Shown piece after piece: positions 30,358 to 37,828 of a stretch of 37,828 nucleotides of DNA (position 1 is the stretch's first letter; every line of letters begins with the position of its first letter). Position numbers and translations under genes: made by a program. A model generated the notes under the pieces. It did no database searches, was not told the origin of the DNA, and saw nothing but the letters and a program-made list of their open reading frames with translations. This DNA comes from an uncultured bacterium (GTDB lineage Bacteria > Bacillota > Clostridia > Lachnospirales > Lachnospiraceae), in NCBI GenBank assembly GCA_947651225.1, contig CANSYK010000032.1, positions 1 through 37,828 on the forward strand. Reading direction: 5' to 3'.

Positions 30358-32566
30358 ATTCTTCTGTTTCATGCATTAATGGTTCAAAAGTACGGGTAGA
30401 GTGTGTTGCATGTTTGCGGCTCTGAGTAACAGCCAGCGCCTGACGGCAAAAATATTCCTGAGAGCTTAAACGTTCCTTTTTTGTGGTACTTAGGCGGAGA
30501 TAGGAGCCATCTGGCTGCATAATTCTTGCCTTTACATTGTCACAAAGCTGTACTTCCAGAATGTCAATTACTTCCTGTTGCAGGGTTGTGTCCTCTACAG
30601 GGAAGAGAATTTCAACACGTTTGTCCAGATTGCGCGGCATCCAGTCAGCGCTTCCCATATAAACCTCTTCAAACCCATTGTTATGGAAGTAGTAAATACG
30701 GCTGTGTTCCAGAAAATCGCCTACAATAGAACGGACACTGATATTTTCACTGATATCAGGAATACCTACTTTTAAGCAGCAGATTCCTCGAACCACCAAA
30801 TCGATTTTAACACCTGCAGAAGACGCTTCATAAAGGGCAGAAATAATTTCTGCATCGCATAGGGAGTTCATTTTTGCCTTGATAAATGCCTTTTTACCAG
30901 CTTTTGCAAAGTCACGTTCCCGGTTAATCATCTGGATAAAACGGTCACGCAGCCAGATTGGGGCAACAATGAGTTTATTCCATACAGCAGGTTCAGAGTA
31001 GCCAGAAAGCATGTTAAATACAGCGGTAGCATCTTCACCGATTGCCCTTTGTTGTGTCAGAAGTCCCATATCGGTATAAAGTTTTGCGGTGCTGTCATTG
31101 TAATTTCCAGTACCAAGATGGACATAACGGCGGATTCCGTCTTCTTCTTTCCGTACAACAAGGGTAATTTTGCTATGTGTCTTTAAGCCGACCAGACCAT
31201 AGATAACATGGCAGCCGGCCTGTTCTAATTTTCTTGCCCAGAGGATATTATTCTCTTCATCAAAACGGGCTTTTAATTCCACAAGGACAGTAACCTGCTT
31301 GCCATTTTCCGCTGCTGCTGCAAGGGAAGCAATAATGGGAGAGTGGCTGCTGACACGGTAAAGCGTCTGTTTAATCGCAAGGACATCTGGGTCCTTTGCT
31401 GCCTGGCGGACAAAATCAACGACAGGGTCAAATGTTTCATATGGATGGTGCAGCAAAATATCATGGTCTTTAATCTGGCTAAAGAGATGGTCATCACCGT
31501 TCAGCCATTTTGCGGGCTGTGGAACATATTTTTTGCTACGGAGTTTGTCAAAGCCATCCAGACTGGACATTTTCATTAAAAAGGTCAAATCAAGAGGTCC
31601 GTTAATTTTAAAAATATCAACTTCATTAATATGAAGTTTGTCTTTTAGGACCTGTAAAAGCTGGTCATCAATGGATTTTTCCACTTCCAGGCGGATGGCC
31701 TCTCCCCACTGGCGTTTCTTTAACTGGCGTTCTATTTCAATTAAAAGGTCTGCAGCTTCATCTTCTTCAATCGTGAGGTCGGCATTCCTCATAACACGAT
31801 ATGGAAATACGGAAAGAACCTCATAATTTAGAAATAATTTGTCTATATTTTTTTCAATAATCTGTTCTAACAGAATATAAGTTTTTTCCCCTTCTTCTGA
31901 AGATGGGATTTCTACAAAACGCGGTAGGCCGGAAGGCACCTGAACGGTTGCAAAGTCAATATCGGTGTGTTGTTTTTTCTTCTTTCCTGTATTTGGCATA
32001 TAAAGTTCACGGAAATGGCTCTTTCCATCTTCTGTAGTATCATGTTGCTTTGTCTTTAGCAGGGCGCCGATATTTAATGATTTGTTACGAATCAGCGGAA
32101 AAGGCCGGGAAGAGTCAACTGCCATGGGTGTCAGTACTGGATAGACTTCGGAATGAAAATAGTTGTCAACATAGGTGGCCTGTTCCTTTGTCAGTTCCTC
32201 GTGGTGGTCAAGGATATGAATTTTTTCAAGCGTAAGGTCTGGGATTAAAAGTTCATTATATGTTTCATATTGCTCTCTGACAAGTTCATGTGTCTTTTTA
32301 TTGATTTCTTCCAACTGCTTTTGCGGCGTCATGCCGGCAATATCTTTTTTGGTATAATTTACCTGAACCATGTCCTTTAACGAAGCAACACGAATCATAA
32401 AAAATTCATCAAGGTTGGAAGCAGTGATACTTAAAAATTTAAGGCGGTCAAACAGTGGAATCGATTTATCCTGTGCTTCCTCTAAAACACGATAGTTAAA
32501 AGAAATCCAACTGAGCTCCCGATTATAAAAATATTCCGATTTGGAATAGGCTGATTTATTTCCCAT
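30356..32566 (-). CDS. ppk: polyphosphate kinase 1
   Basis: Makes long-chain polyphosphate from ATP, reversibly. It is 736 aa, with the usual four domains. The start NRELSWISFNYRVLEEA is the family N-terminus. ASNLDEFFMIRVA and PFPLIRNKSLNIG follow. The catalytic His lies in GLKTHSKITLV and the second conserved His in FLEHSRIYYF, followed by YMGSADWMPRNLDKRVEI. The ATG at 32566 has a GAGGGTT site; an earlier ATG at 32578 is part of the spacer and less likely. It lies 80 bases downstream of ppx in the same direction. Confidence 0.96.
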   Translation of the reverse strand: MGNKSAYSKSEYFYNRELSWISFNYRVLEEAQDKSIPLFDRLKFLSITASNLDEFFMIRVASLKDMVQVNYTKKDIAGMTPQKQLEEINKKTHELVREQYETYNELLIPDLTLEKIHILDHHEELTKEQATYVDNYFHSEVYPVLTPMAVDSSRPFPLIRNKSLNIGALLKTKQHDTTEDGKSHFRELYMPNTGKKKKQHTDIDFATVQVPSGLPRFVEIPSSEEGEKTYILLEQIIEKNIDKLFLNYEVLSVFPYRVMRNADLTIEEDEAADLLIEIERQLKKRQWGEAIRLEVEKSIDDQLLQVLKDKLHINEVDIFKINGPLDLTFLMKMSSLDGFDKLRSKKYVPQPAKWLNGDDHLFSQIKDHDILLHHPYETFDPVVDFVRQAAKDPDVLAIKQTLYRVSSHSPIIASLAAAAENGKQVTVLVELKARFDEENNILWARKLEQAGCHVIYGLVGLKTHSKITLVVRKEEDGIRRYVHLGTGNYNDSTAKLYTDMGLLTQQRAIGEDATAVFNMLSGYSEPAVWNKLIVAPIWLRDRFIQMINRERDFAKAGKKAFIKAKMNSLCDAEIISALYEASSAGVKIDLVVRGICCLKVGIPDISENISVRSIVGDFLEHSRIYYFHNNGFEEVYMGSADWMPRNLDKRVEILFPVEDTTLQQEVIDILEVQLCDNVKARIMQPDGSYLRLSTTKKERLSSQEYFCRQALAVTQSRKHATHSTRTFEPLMHETEE

Positions 32567-32645
32567 AGTAACCCTCATTTCTGCGCTGATTTTGATGTAT
32601 CAGGGATTTGTACCAGTCAGCGCACAGGCACAAGTCCGATATTTG

Positions 32646-34217
32646 TTAAAATTCTTTTTTCTGTTTTAGAATAGGTTTAATTCCGAATACCTCTTCAAAA
32701 AAGTTTGCATTGTTGGAAAAAAATCCCTGTTCCAGTGCAATGTCATATAGAGTATGGCCGGTGATATATAAAGTGTTGTCTCTTATTTCCATTGTGATAT
32801 TCCGAAACTTTTGCCTGTGGCTTCGATCCATAGAATCTGCTAGTCGAAGAATGGCATTTAGTTTGGCGATTTTGATATAGTCCGTTTCTTCAAAGGTATC
32901 ATCAAGCTGTGCAAATTGTGGGAAGTCTCCCATAGGATAACGGACAATGGTAGCAATCATCATGCGCTGTTTGTGCGAAACACCAATAATTTCTGTCGAG
33001 GTGACAATTTTATAAGAACTTTCTCCGACATCTGTTAAATTAATAAAAGCACCACAGTTGTGAAGGATTACGGCAATTTGTAGTAAAAAGCGTTCCTGCT
33101 TTGTCAGATTGTTCTGTTTTTTAACAGCATCAAATATTTTCAAGGCAATACTTTCTACAATGCTGGTGTGTTTTGTACTGCTGGAGTAGCGTTCGGCTAT
33201 TCTGCGTGCTGCTGATAAAATATCATCAGAAAAGCTATGTGCCGGGACAATATGTGTTTTTCGTTCTGCAAAATCGGCTGCCATGCCGTCACACAGGGTA
33301 ATACCAGAAAGCCACATATGTTCTGCCTGGGTTTCTTCAAAAATATTGTGATAAATCATTGCAGTAGGTAAAAGCAGGGAAGCTTTTTCCATGCTGATAT
33401 TTAATTCCCGGCTTAATTCCTCTGGTTTCTGCGAAATGATGGAATGGTAAAACTCATCATATTCTGAGCGGTTGACAGAATCTTTTTTCGTGCCCTGGGA
33501 ATCAAATGGAAGCAAGTTTCCAAAATTGTGGTTAGATAGATATTGTACAAAACTTGGAAGCTGGTTTCCAACAGCAATGATATTTTTGATTCGAATATCC
33601 TTTAAATAAAGCTGGGCAAAAACATGCAGATCATGATAAATATATTCATAGATCAGGTTTTGGTAGTTGTCCGTAATATTGCGCATATTCTGCAAAATTT
33701 CCTGTATGCGGAGGGAGCCAAGCATAATATTCTGTGTGGCAATTAAGGTATTTTTGTTAAAAAGAGAAAGCTGGATGCTTCCGCCTCCGACATCTGCTAA
33801 CAGAGTACCCTTTTGGATTAATTTATGAAAGGAATTCGGTGTCAATGCGATTGCCTTGTAACAGAGATATCTCTGTTCTGAGTTGCTTAAAATTCTGATT
33901 AAAAAACCAGTACGCTGTTTCACCTGATCCAGTACAATGAGATTGTTGTCCGCCTCTCGCAGGGCACTTGTGGCAGTAATCATATAATCATTAACGTCAT
34001 ATTCTTTCATTTTCAGGGAAAAGCCATTTAAAATACTGCAAAGCTTTTCAATGGAATGATAACTGATATGATTGGTAGAATATGTCTCATATCCCAGACG
34101 TGATGTGTGATGTACATAATCAAGCTGTCTAATGCCATTATTTTTTGAAATTTCGTAGATGCGGAGCGCTGTCTCATGGGAACCAACATCAATTGCCGCA
34201 AAAGTTGTGATTGCCAT
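32646..34217 (-). CDS. ppx: Ppx/GppA-family exopolyphosphatase
   Basis: Hydrolyses the ends of polyphosphate chains, or pppGpp in some relatives. It is 523 aa. The ASKHA-fold N-terminal half has the phosphate-1 motif FAAIDVGSHETALRI and the phosphate-2 motif LLADVGGGSIQLSLF. The C-terminal half (about 310-500) is the HD-like helical domain, with ILHNCGAFINLTD and LNAILRLADSMDRSHRQK. It is transcribed ahead of ppk, giving an operon with opposing activities. A GGTGAAATT sequence precedes the ATG. Confidence 0.92.
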   Translation of the reverse strand: MAITTFAAIDVGSHETALRIYEISKNNGIRQLDYVHHTSRLGYETYSTNHISYHSIEKLCSILNGFSLKMKEYDVNDYMITATSALREADNNLIVLDQVKQRTGFLIRILSNSEQRYLCYKAIALTPNSFHKLIQKGTLLADVGGGSIQLSLFNKNTLIATQNIMLGSLRIQEILQNMRNITDNYQNLIYEYIYHDLHVFAQLYLKDIRIKNIIAVGNQLPSFVQYLSNHNFGNLLPFDSQGTKKDSVNRSEYDEFYHSIISQKPEELSRELNISMEKASLLLPTAMIYHNIFEETQAEHMWLSGITLCDGMAADFAERKTHIVPAHSFSDDILSAARRIAERYSSSTKHTSIVESIALKIFDAVKKQNNLTKQERFLLQIAVILHNCGAFINLTDVGESSYKIVTSTEIIGVSHKQRMMIATIVRYPMGDFPQFAQLDDTFEETDYIKIAKLNAILRLADSMDRSHRQKFRNITMEIRDNTLYITGHTLYDIALEQGFFSNNANFFEEVFGIKPILKQKKEF

Positions 34218-34351
34218 AGTAATTTCACCGTTCCTTTCTATACTTAAACTTGAGGTATTTAAAAAATTATCAAATCTGTCCTATCTATAATTTTACGTCA
34301 TTTGCGCAAAAAAAACCAGTATTTCTAATAAAAATATTTTCTAAAACCAGT

Positions 34352-34436
34352 GTTACTATTCACGGCCGTTTTTGCAGCGCCAGACGGAATAGCTGGATGG
34401 CTTTTCGCATGATGTTTAGAATAGCCAAGAATAGTG
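34352..34436 (+). repeat. GTGAATAGTAAC-family repeat, copy E (long form)
   Basis: GTTACTATTCACGGCC (34352-34367) is the perfect left end. It is followed by about 40 bases specific to this copy and the internal word GCATGATGTTTAGAATAGCC (34407-34426). The diverged right end is AAGAATAGTG. Confidence 0.75.
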
Positions 34437-34456
34437 AAAGATTCTTGATAAAATTC

Positions 34457-34485
34457 TTGCAAAGCACAATTTTTTGTGTTAAACT
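34457..34485 (+). promoter_or_regulatory. promoter of rpsB-tsf
   Basis: TTGCAA (34457-34462), a 17-base spacer and TAAACT (34480-34485). It lies about 200 bases before rpsB, giving a long leader. Confidence 0.5.
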
Positions 34486-34697
34486 GTCCCAGTGCGTTGT
34501 GTATTGACGGGGTTTTTGTCTGCTTTTTTAAGTAGGAAGCGGCAAAAATGAAATAATACAGGAAACAAATTAAGCACGCATACGGATTTCGTATTGGTGC
34601 CACTAAGGAACCGTGCAAAGCAGTTATGTTTATACAGTTTCAGGGGTCATGCGTTTGGAAGTATGCGGAAGCAAAAAAACCAATTGGAGGTAGTAAA

Positions 34698-35420
34698 ATG
34701 AGTGTAATTTCAATGAAACAATTACTGGAAGCAGGTGTTCACTTTGGGCATCAGACAAGAAGATGGAACCCTAAAATGGCAGAGTACATCTACACAGAGC
34801 GTAATGGTATCTATATCATCGACTTACAGAAGTCTGTAGGTATGGTAGATACCGCATACAATGCTGTAAAGGATATTGTTGCAAATGGCGGTACGATTCT
34901 TTTTGTTGGTACAAAAAAGCAGGCGCAGGATTCTATTAAGGCAGAGGCAGAGCGCTGCGGTATGTTCTATGTAAATGAGAGATGGCTTGGTGGAATGCTC
35001 ACAAACTTTAAGACAATTCAGACACGTATTAAGAGATTAAAAGCGATTGAGGCAATGTCAGAGGATGGGACATTCGATGTTCTTCCAAAGAAAGAAGTAA
35101 TTGGTCTTAAAAAAGAGTGGGAAAAGCTTGAGAAAAACCTTGGCGGTATTAAGGATATGAAGCAGATTCCAGATGCTATTTTTGTTGTAGATCCAAAGAA
35201 AGAGAGAATCTGCATTCAGGAAGCACATACATTAGGGATTCCTTTAATCGGAATTGCAGATACAAACTGTGATCCGGAAGAGCTTGATTATGTAATCCCT
35301 GGAAATGATGATGCAATCAGGGCTGTTAAGCTTATCGTTTCCAAGATTGCGGATGCTGTTATTGAAGCAAATCAGGGTGAGTCTATGGCAGAAGCAGAAG
35401 AGGAAGTTGCTGGGGCATAA
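34698..35420 (+). CDS. rpsB: 30S ribosomal protein uS2
   Basis: Ribosomal protein uS2, 240 aa, full length. It shows the signature [22 protein letters not shown], then [44 protein letters not shown] and [24 protein letters not shown]. The start is fixed by GGAGG before ATG 34698; the open frame continues 24 codons upstream without homology. It is followed by tsf, the standard bacterial pair, with repeat copy F in between. Confidence 0.98.
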   Translation: MSVISMKQLLEAGVHFGHQTRRWNPKMAEYIYTERNGIYIIDLQKSVGMVDTAYNAVKDIVANGGTILFVGTKKQAQDSIKAEAERCGMFYVNERWLGGMLTNFKTIQTRIKRLKAIEAMSEDGTFDVLPKKEVIGLKKEWEKLEKNLGGIKDMKQIPDAIFVVDPKKERICIQEAHTLGIPLIGIADTNCDPEELDYVIPGNDDAIRAVKLIVSKIADAVIEANQGESMAEAEEEVAGA

Positions 35421-35491
35421 TTTGTGCGCAGGCAAGTGAGAATCGTCACCAGGCTTGCCCGAAGGGTATTTGGGCGCTTCGTGAATCCGGA

Positions 35492-35547
35492 GTTACTATT
35501 CGCAGATAGTTTTTCGCTTGATGTTTAAAATAGCCGTGAATAGTAAC
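35492..35547 (+). repeat. GTGAATAGTAAC-family repeat, copy F (complete, 56 bp)
   Basis: GTTACTATTC at the left and GAATAGTAAC at the right are perfect terminal inverted repeats. The inner CGCAGATA only partly pairs with TAGCCGT. The centre is TTTTTCGCTTGATGTTTAAA. It is the best-defined copy and lies between rpsB and tsf. Confidence 0.8.
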
Positions 35548-35616
35548 AGTCTGGACAGTTTCACAAAGTGTGGTGTCAAGGGTTATATTTGAGGAAAGTA
35601 AATGGAGGAAAATAAT

Positions 35617-36549
35617 ATGGCAATTACAGCTTCACAGGTAAAAGAGTTAAGGGAAATGACCGGAGCCGGAATGATGGATTGTAAAAAGGCTCTTACAAAT
35701 ACAGATGGTGATATGGACAAGGCAGTAGAGTGGTTAAGAGAGAATGGCCTTGCAAAAGCTGAGAAGAAATCGGGACGTATTGCAGCAGAGGGAATGGTTG
35801 CGGTTGATGTTTCAGAGGATGGCAAAACGGCATCTATTGTAGAAGTTAACAGTGAAACTGATTTCGTAGCTAAAAATGAGAAATTTCAGACATATGTTGC
35901 AGAGGTTGCGGCACAGGTTAAGACAAGCTCTGCTGCTGACGTAGATGCATTCCTTGCAGAGCCATGGGCCGCTGATAACAGCCAGACAGTGGATGAGAAG
36001 TTAAAATCTATGATTGCTGTTATTGGTGAAAATATGACAATCCGCCGTTTCCAGAAAGTGGAAACAGATGGTCTTGTCGTTTCTTATATCCATGCGGGCG
36101 GTAAGATTGGCGTATTAGTAGAAGCTGATACAGATTCTGCAAGCGATGGCGTAAAAGAATGCTTAAAGAATGTTGCAATGCAGGTTGCTGCTTTAAATCC
36201 AAAATATGTATCTTCAGATGATGTTGATGAGGATTATAAAGAGCATGAGAAAGGGATTTTGCTGGCACAGGCTAAGAATGACCCTAAGAATGCAAACAAG
36301 CCAGATGATATCATTGAAAAGATGATTACAGGCCGATTGAATAAAGAATTAAAAGAAGTCTGCCTGTTAGAGCAGGAATATGTAAAGGCTGAAAATAAAG
36401 AGACAGTTGGTAAATATGTTGAGAATGTGGCAAAGGCAGAAGGCTGCAAGTTAGTTGTTAAGAATTTTGTTCGTTTTGAGACAGGTGAAGGCCTGGAGAA
36501 AAAGGAAGAGGATTTTGCAGCAGAGGTGGCAGCTCAGATGAATGCGTAG
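35617..36549 (+). CDS. tsf: translation elongation factor Ts
   Basis: Guanine-nucleotide exchange factor for EF-Tu, 310 aa. The N-terminal UBA-like domain has VKELREMTGAGMMDCKKAL. The core includes the EF-Tu contact motif NSETDFVAKNEKF and two dimer-like subdomains. GGAGGAAAATAAT before ATG 35617 sets the start; an in-frame ATG at 35602 overlaps that site. A terminator at 36588 ends the rpsB-tsf operon. Confidence 0.97.
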   Translation: MAITASQVKELREMTGAGMMDCKKALTNTDGDMDKAVEWLRENGLAKAEKKSGRIAAEGMVAVDVSEDGKTASIVEVNSETDFVAKNEKFQTYVAEVAAQVKTSSAADVDAFLAEPWAADNSQTVDEKLKSMIAVIGENMTIRRFQKVETDGLVVSYIHAGGKIGVLVEADTDSASDGVKECLKNVAMQVAALNPKYVSSDDVDEDYKEHEKGILLAQAKNDPKNANKPDDIIEKMITGRLNKELKEVCLLEQEYVKAENKETVGKYVENVAKAEGCKLVVKNFVRFETGEGLEKKEEDFAAEVAAQMNA

Positions 36550-36565
36550 AAATTTGTCGAAATCA

Positions 36566-36578
36566 GGCGAATAGCAAT
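36566..36578 (+). repeat. weak GTGAATAGTAAC-family repeat end, copy G
   Basis: GGCGAATAGCAAT resembles the right end CCGTGAATAGTAAC but has several changes. Kept only because it too lies just after a gene. Confidence 0.25.
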
Positions 36579-36587
36579 ATGAAGAAG

Positions 36588-36636
36588 AACCCTTGTAAGT
36601 GGTGTGGATATGCTGCTTGCAGGGGTTTTATATATT
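36588..36636 (+). terminator. intrinsic terminator of rpsB-tsf
   Basis: AACCCTTGTAAG (36588-36599) pairs with CTTGCAGGGGTT (36616-36627) with two G-U pairs and a 16-base loop, followed by a T-rich run to about 36640. Confidence 0.75.
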
Positions 36637-36687
36637 TTTTACGAATAATAATTGGGAAGATGGATACAGAGTATGTCTACAAAAATA

Positions 36688-36716
36688 TTGCAATTTACAT
36701 ATTTTTTGCATATAAT
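36688..36716 (+). promoter_or_regulatory. promoter of the toxin-antitoxin-like pair
   Basis: TTGCAA (36688-36693), a 17-base spacer and a perfect TATAAT (36711-36716) lie about 50 bases before the first start codon. Confidence 0.65.
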
Positions 36717-36768
36717 AAATAAGTGAGAAGAGATTAAAATAGGTTTCAATTCGTGAGGAGGTGTTGAT

Positions 36769-36957
36769 ATGGCAACATCAAGTATACTTACTAATATAAA
36801 AATTACAGATCCGAAAAAGGCGGAAGATTTTGTAGAAGCATTAGATATTTCAGCGCATGAACCAGAAAGGATACCTTCCAAGCCTATTATTCCATTAGTT
36901 ACTAATATAGCGGAAATACGAAGGTTTATGGGAATGGAGAATCGGGAAAATGAATGA
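36769..36957 (+). CDS. small antitoxin-like protein paired with a GNAT gene
   Basis: 62-residue charged protein. Its pattern, MATSSILTNIKITDPKKAEDFVEALDIS, recalls short proteins encoded directly before GNAT-type acetyltransferase genes in Lachnospiraceae. A strong GAGGAGGTG ribosome binding site precedes it, and its last codons overlap the next gene by 8 bases (ATGAATGA). By position, size and coupling it is probably the antitoxin of a type II-like pair. No ribbon-helix-helix motif is obvious, so its DNA-binding role is uncertain. Confidence 0.6.
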   Translation: MATSSILTNIKITDPKKAEDFVEALDISAHEPERIPSKPIIPLVTNIAEIRRFMGMENRENE

Positions 36958-37544
36958 TTGTATAGCAGTAAATATTCAGGATATGCTTAAAGCAATCGGA
37001 GAGGAGGAATTATTAAGGCTTCTCTCCGATTTTTCGTGTCCACTAAATAGGGAAGTAGAGGATTTTGTACGAAATAAATCCATCGATTTTGCACAAAGGA
37101 AGCTTTCTATTACATATCTTGTTATGAAGAGAACGAATGAGATGAAAAATATCCTTGTAGGAATTTATACGTTATCTCATAAGGCTATTGAAATTACGAA
37201 TTCCAATATTAGTAATACAACTCGTAAAAAACTGTTGAGGTATGCAACTTTGGACAAGGATACCAATAAATACAATATTTCTGCATTTTTAATTGCACAG
37301 TTTGGAAAAAACAGTGCCATACCACAAGTAAATACAATTACTGGAAACGAATTAATGGATTTAACATTTGAGTTGCTGAAGCATATCCAATATTGTGTTG
37401 GTGGAGGTGTTGTGTATTTGGATTGTGAGGATGTGGAAAAGGTTCTTGATTTTTATCAAAAGATTGTAACCGTTTTAAAATATTTGGTGAGAGGAAGTCA
37501 GAGATAGATCAAAAAAGGTATTTGCAATTACTTCGATTTTTTTG
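36950..37544 (+). pseudogene. frameshifted GNAT-type acetyltransferase (toxin-like)
   Basis: The in-frame product is 185 aa (stop at 37505-37507). It has the layout of GNAT-type toxin homologues: FSCPLNREVEDFVRNKSIDFA, ISAFLIAQFGKN, ITGNELMDLTFELLKH, and GGGVVYLDCEDVEKVLDFYQK near the acetyl-CoA site. After FYQK the frame changes. In the next frame the DNA encodes FGERKSE and then RYLQLLRFF followed by a stop (37542-37544), the expected ending of this family. One missing A in AAAA (37458-37461) explains the shift. The final beta strand is therefore lost unless slippage restores it. Low GC and position fit an acquired module. Confidence 0.72.
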
Positions 37545-37828
37545 AAGAATGTTATATTAAGTATTGGTAATATGGTGAATAAGAAAAAAGAGGATTAAAA
37601 TGGAGTTTTATCATATGTTGGGTATTACGATCCTTTTTGTGAATTGTTACAGAATGCAATGGATGCGACAGATAGAATGGCACATATTGTAGGTAATGAA
37701 TATAGAAAAAGAATAAAAATATATATAGATTTCATTAAAAATGGTTGATTATCTCAAAAAAGCCTTGATTTATGGGCATACAAGCAGGATTTCAAGCTGA
37801 ATTTACTACCAATTTACTACTTTTGAGG
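37545..37828. other. decaying sequence at the window end
   Basis: No complete gene is seen. A 30-codon frame runs 37600-37692. Another frame is open at 37599-37745 but lacks a good start; it contains YYDPFCELLQNAMDATDRMA and ends IYIDFIKNG. Together they look like one small gene broken by a frameshift at about 37623. The window ends with an 11-bp tandem repeat, AATTTACTACC at 37800 and AATTTACTACT at 37811. Confidence 0.35.

Larger units (their letters stand above)
34218..34697. other. 480-base gap between ppx and rpsB
   Basis: Divergent intergenic region. It holds an unresolved minus-strand promoter for ppx, repeat copy E (34352-34436), the rpsB promoter (34457-34485) and an rpsB leader of about 205 bases. 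The leader has only small hairpins that I can see (for example ATACG/CGTAT at about 34581-34595). I recognise no known ribosomal-protein leader or riboswitch in it, and no convincing gene. Confidence 0.5.

Noticed and set aside
9143-34614. CTAAGGAACCGT shared by the gap before the biotin carrier gene (9143) and the rpsB leader (34603)
   Set aside because: A single 12-base match among about 3 kb of intergenic DNA is within what chance allows; the flanks do not align.
34486-34697. Possible ribosomal-protein leader or riboswitch before rpsB
   Set aside because: The leader is long, but I could not fold it into any known leader class; only short hairpins were seen.

Overview
The window looks like a chromosomal segment of a Gram-positive, low-GC anaerobe of the Clostridia, most probably a Lachnospiraceae. 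The reasons are strong AGGAGG-type ribosome binding sites, TTGACA/TATAAT-like promoters, the Firmicutes order ylxM-ffh-rpsP-khpA-rimM-trmD, a CIRCE heat-shock operator, a membrane-bound biotin-dependent sodium-pump decarboxylase, and many GHKL/LytTR and DUF-type proteins common in gut Clostridia. No rRNA or tRNA gene, CRISPR array or intact insertion sequence was seen.

Layout. 1-5352: a CorA-type transporter, then a GHKL sensor kinase, a LytTR response regulator and a two-gene ABC exporter. A direct repeat with a 21-bp period upstream of the exporter looks like the regulator's own operator. 5522-6778 (-): a D-Ala-D-Ala carboxypeptidase. 6923-12376: a five-gene sodium-pump cluster (acyl-CoA carboxyltransferase, gamma-like subunit, biotin carrier, beta subunit, oxaloacetate/pyruvate carboxyltransferase). 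It holds homologues of all three transcarboxylase parts plus the Na+ pump. 12516-13103: a remnant-like Rpn-family protein and an unknown gene. 13155-18382: ylxM, a reversed secreted Ig-like (Big2) gene, then ffh-rpsP-khpA-rimM-trmD. 18422-21825: ApbE lipoprotein, acylphosphatase, DUF2752 protein, phosphopantetheinyl transferase and a DUF4190 membrane protein. 22112-26093: a PTS hexitol operon (zinc dehydrogenase, DeoR regulator, mannitol-type EIICBA). 26232-27722: thrC. 27957-30329: lon behind a CIRCE element. 30356-34217 (-): ppx-ppk polyphosphate operon converging on lon through a shared terminator. 34698-36549: rpsB-tsf. 36769-37544: a GNAT-type toxin-antitoxin-like pair whose toxin carries a frameshift, followed by decaying sequence.

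The least explained material is non-coding. A dispersed palindromic repeat with ends GTTACTATTCACGG / CCGTGAATAGTAAC occurs at least six times, always between genes. A duplicated hairpin separates oadB from oadA, two perfect hairpins separate the kinase from its regulator, and a large nested palindrome lies at 20389-20472. Functions are assigned by reading motifs and recalling families; no database search was run.
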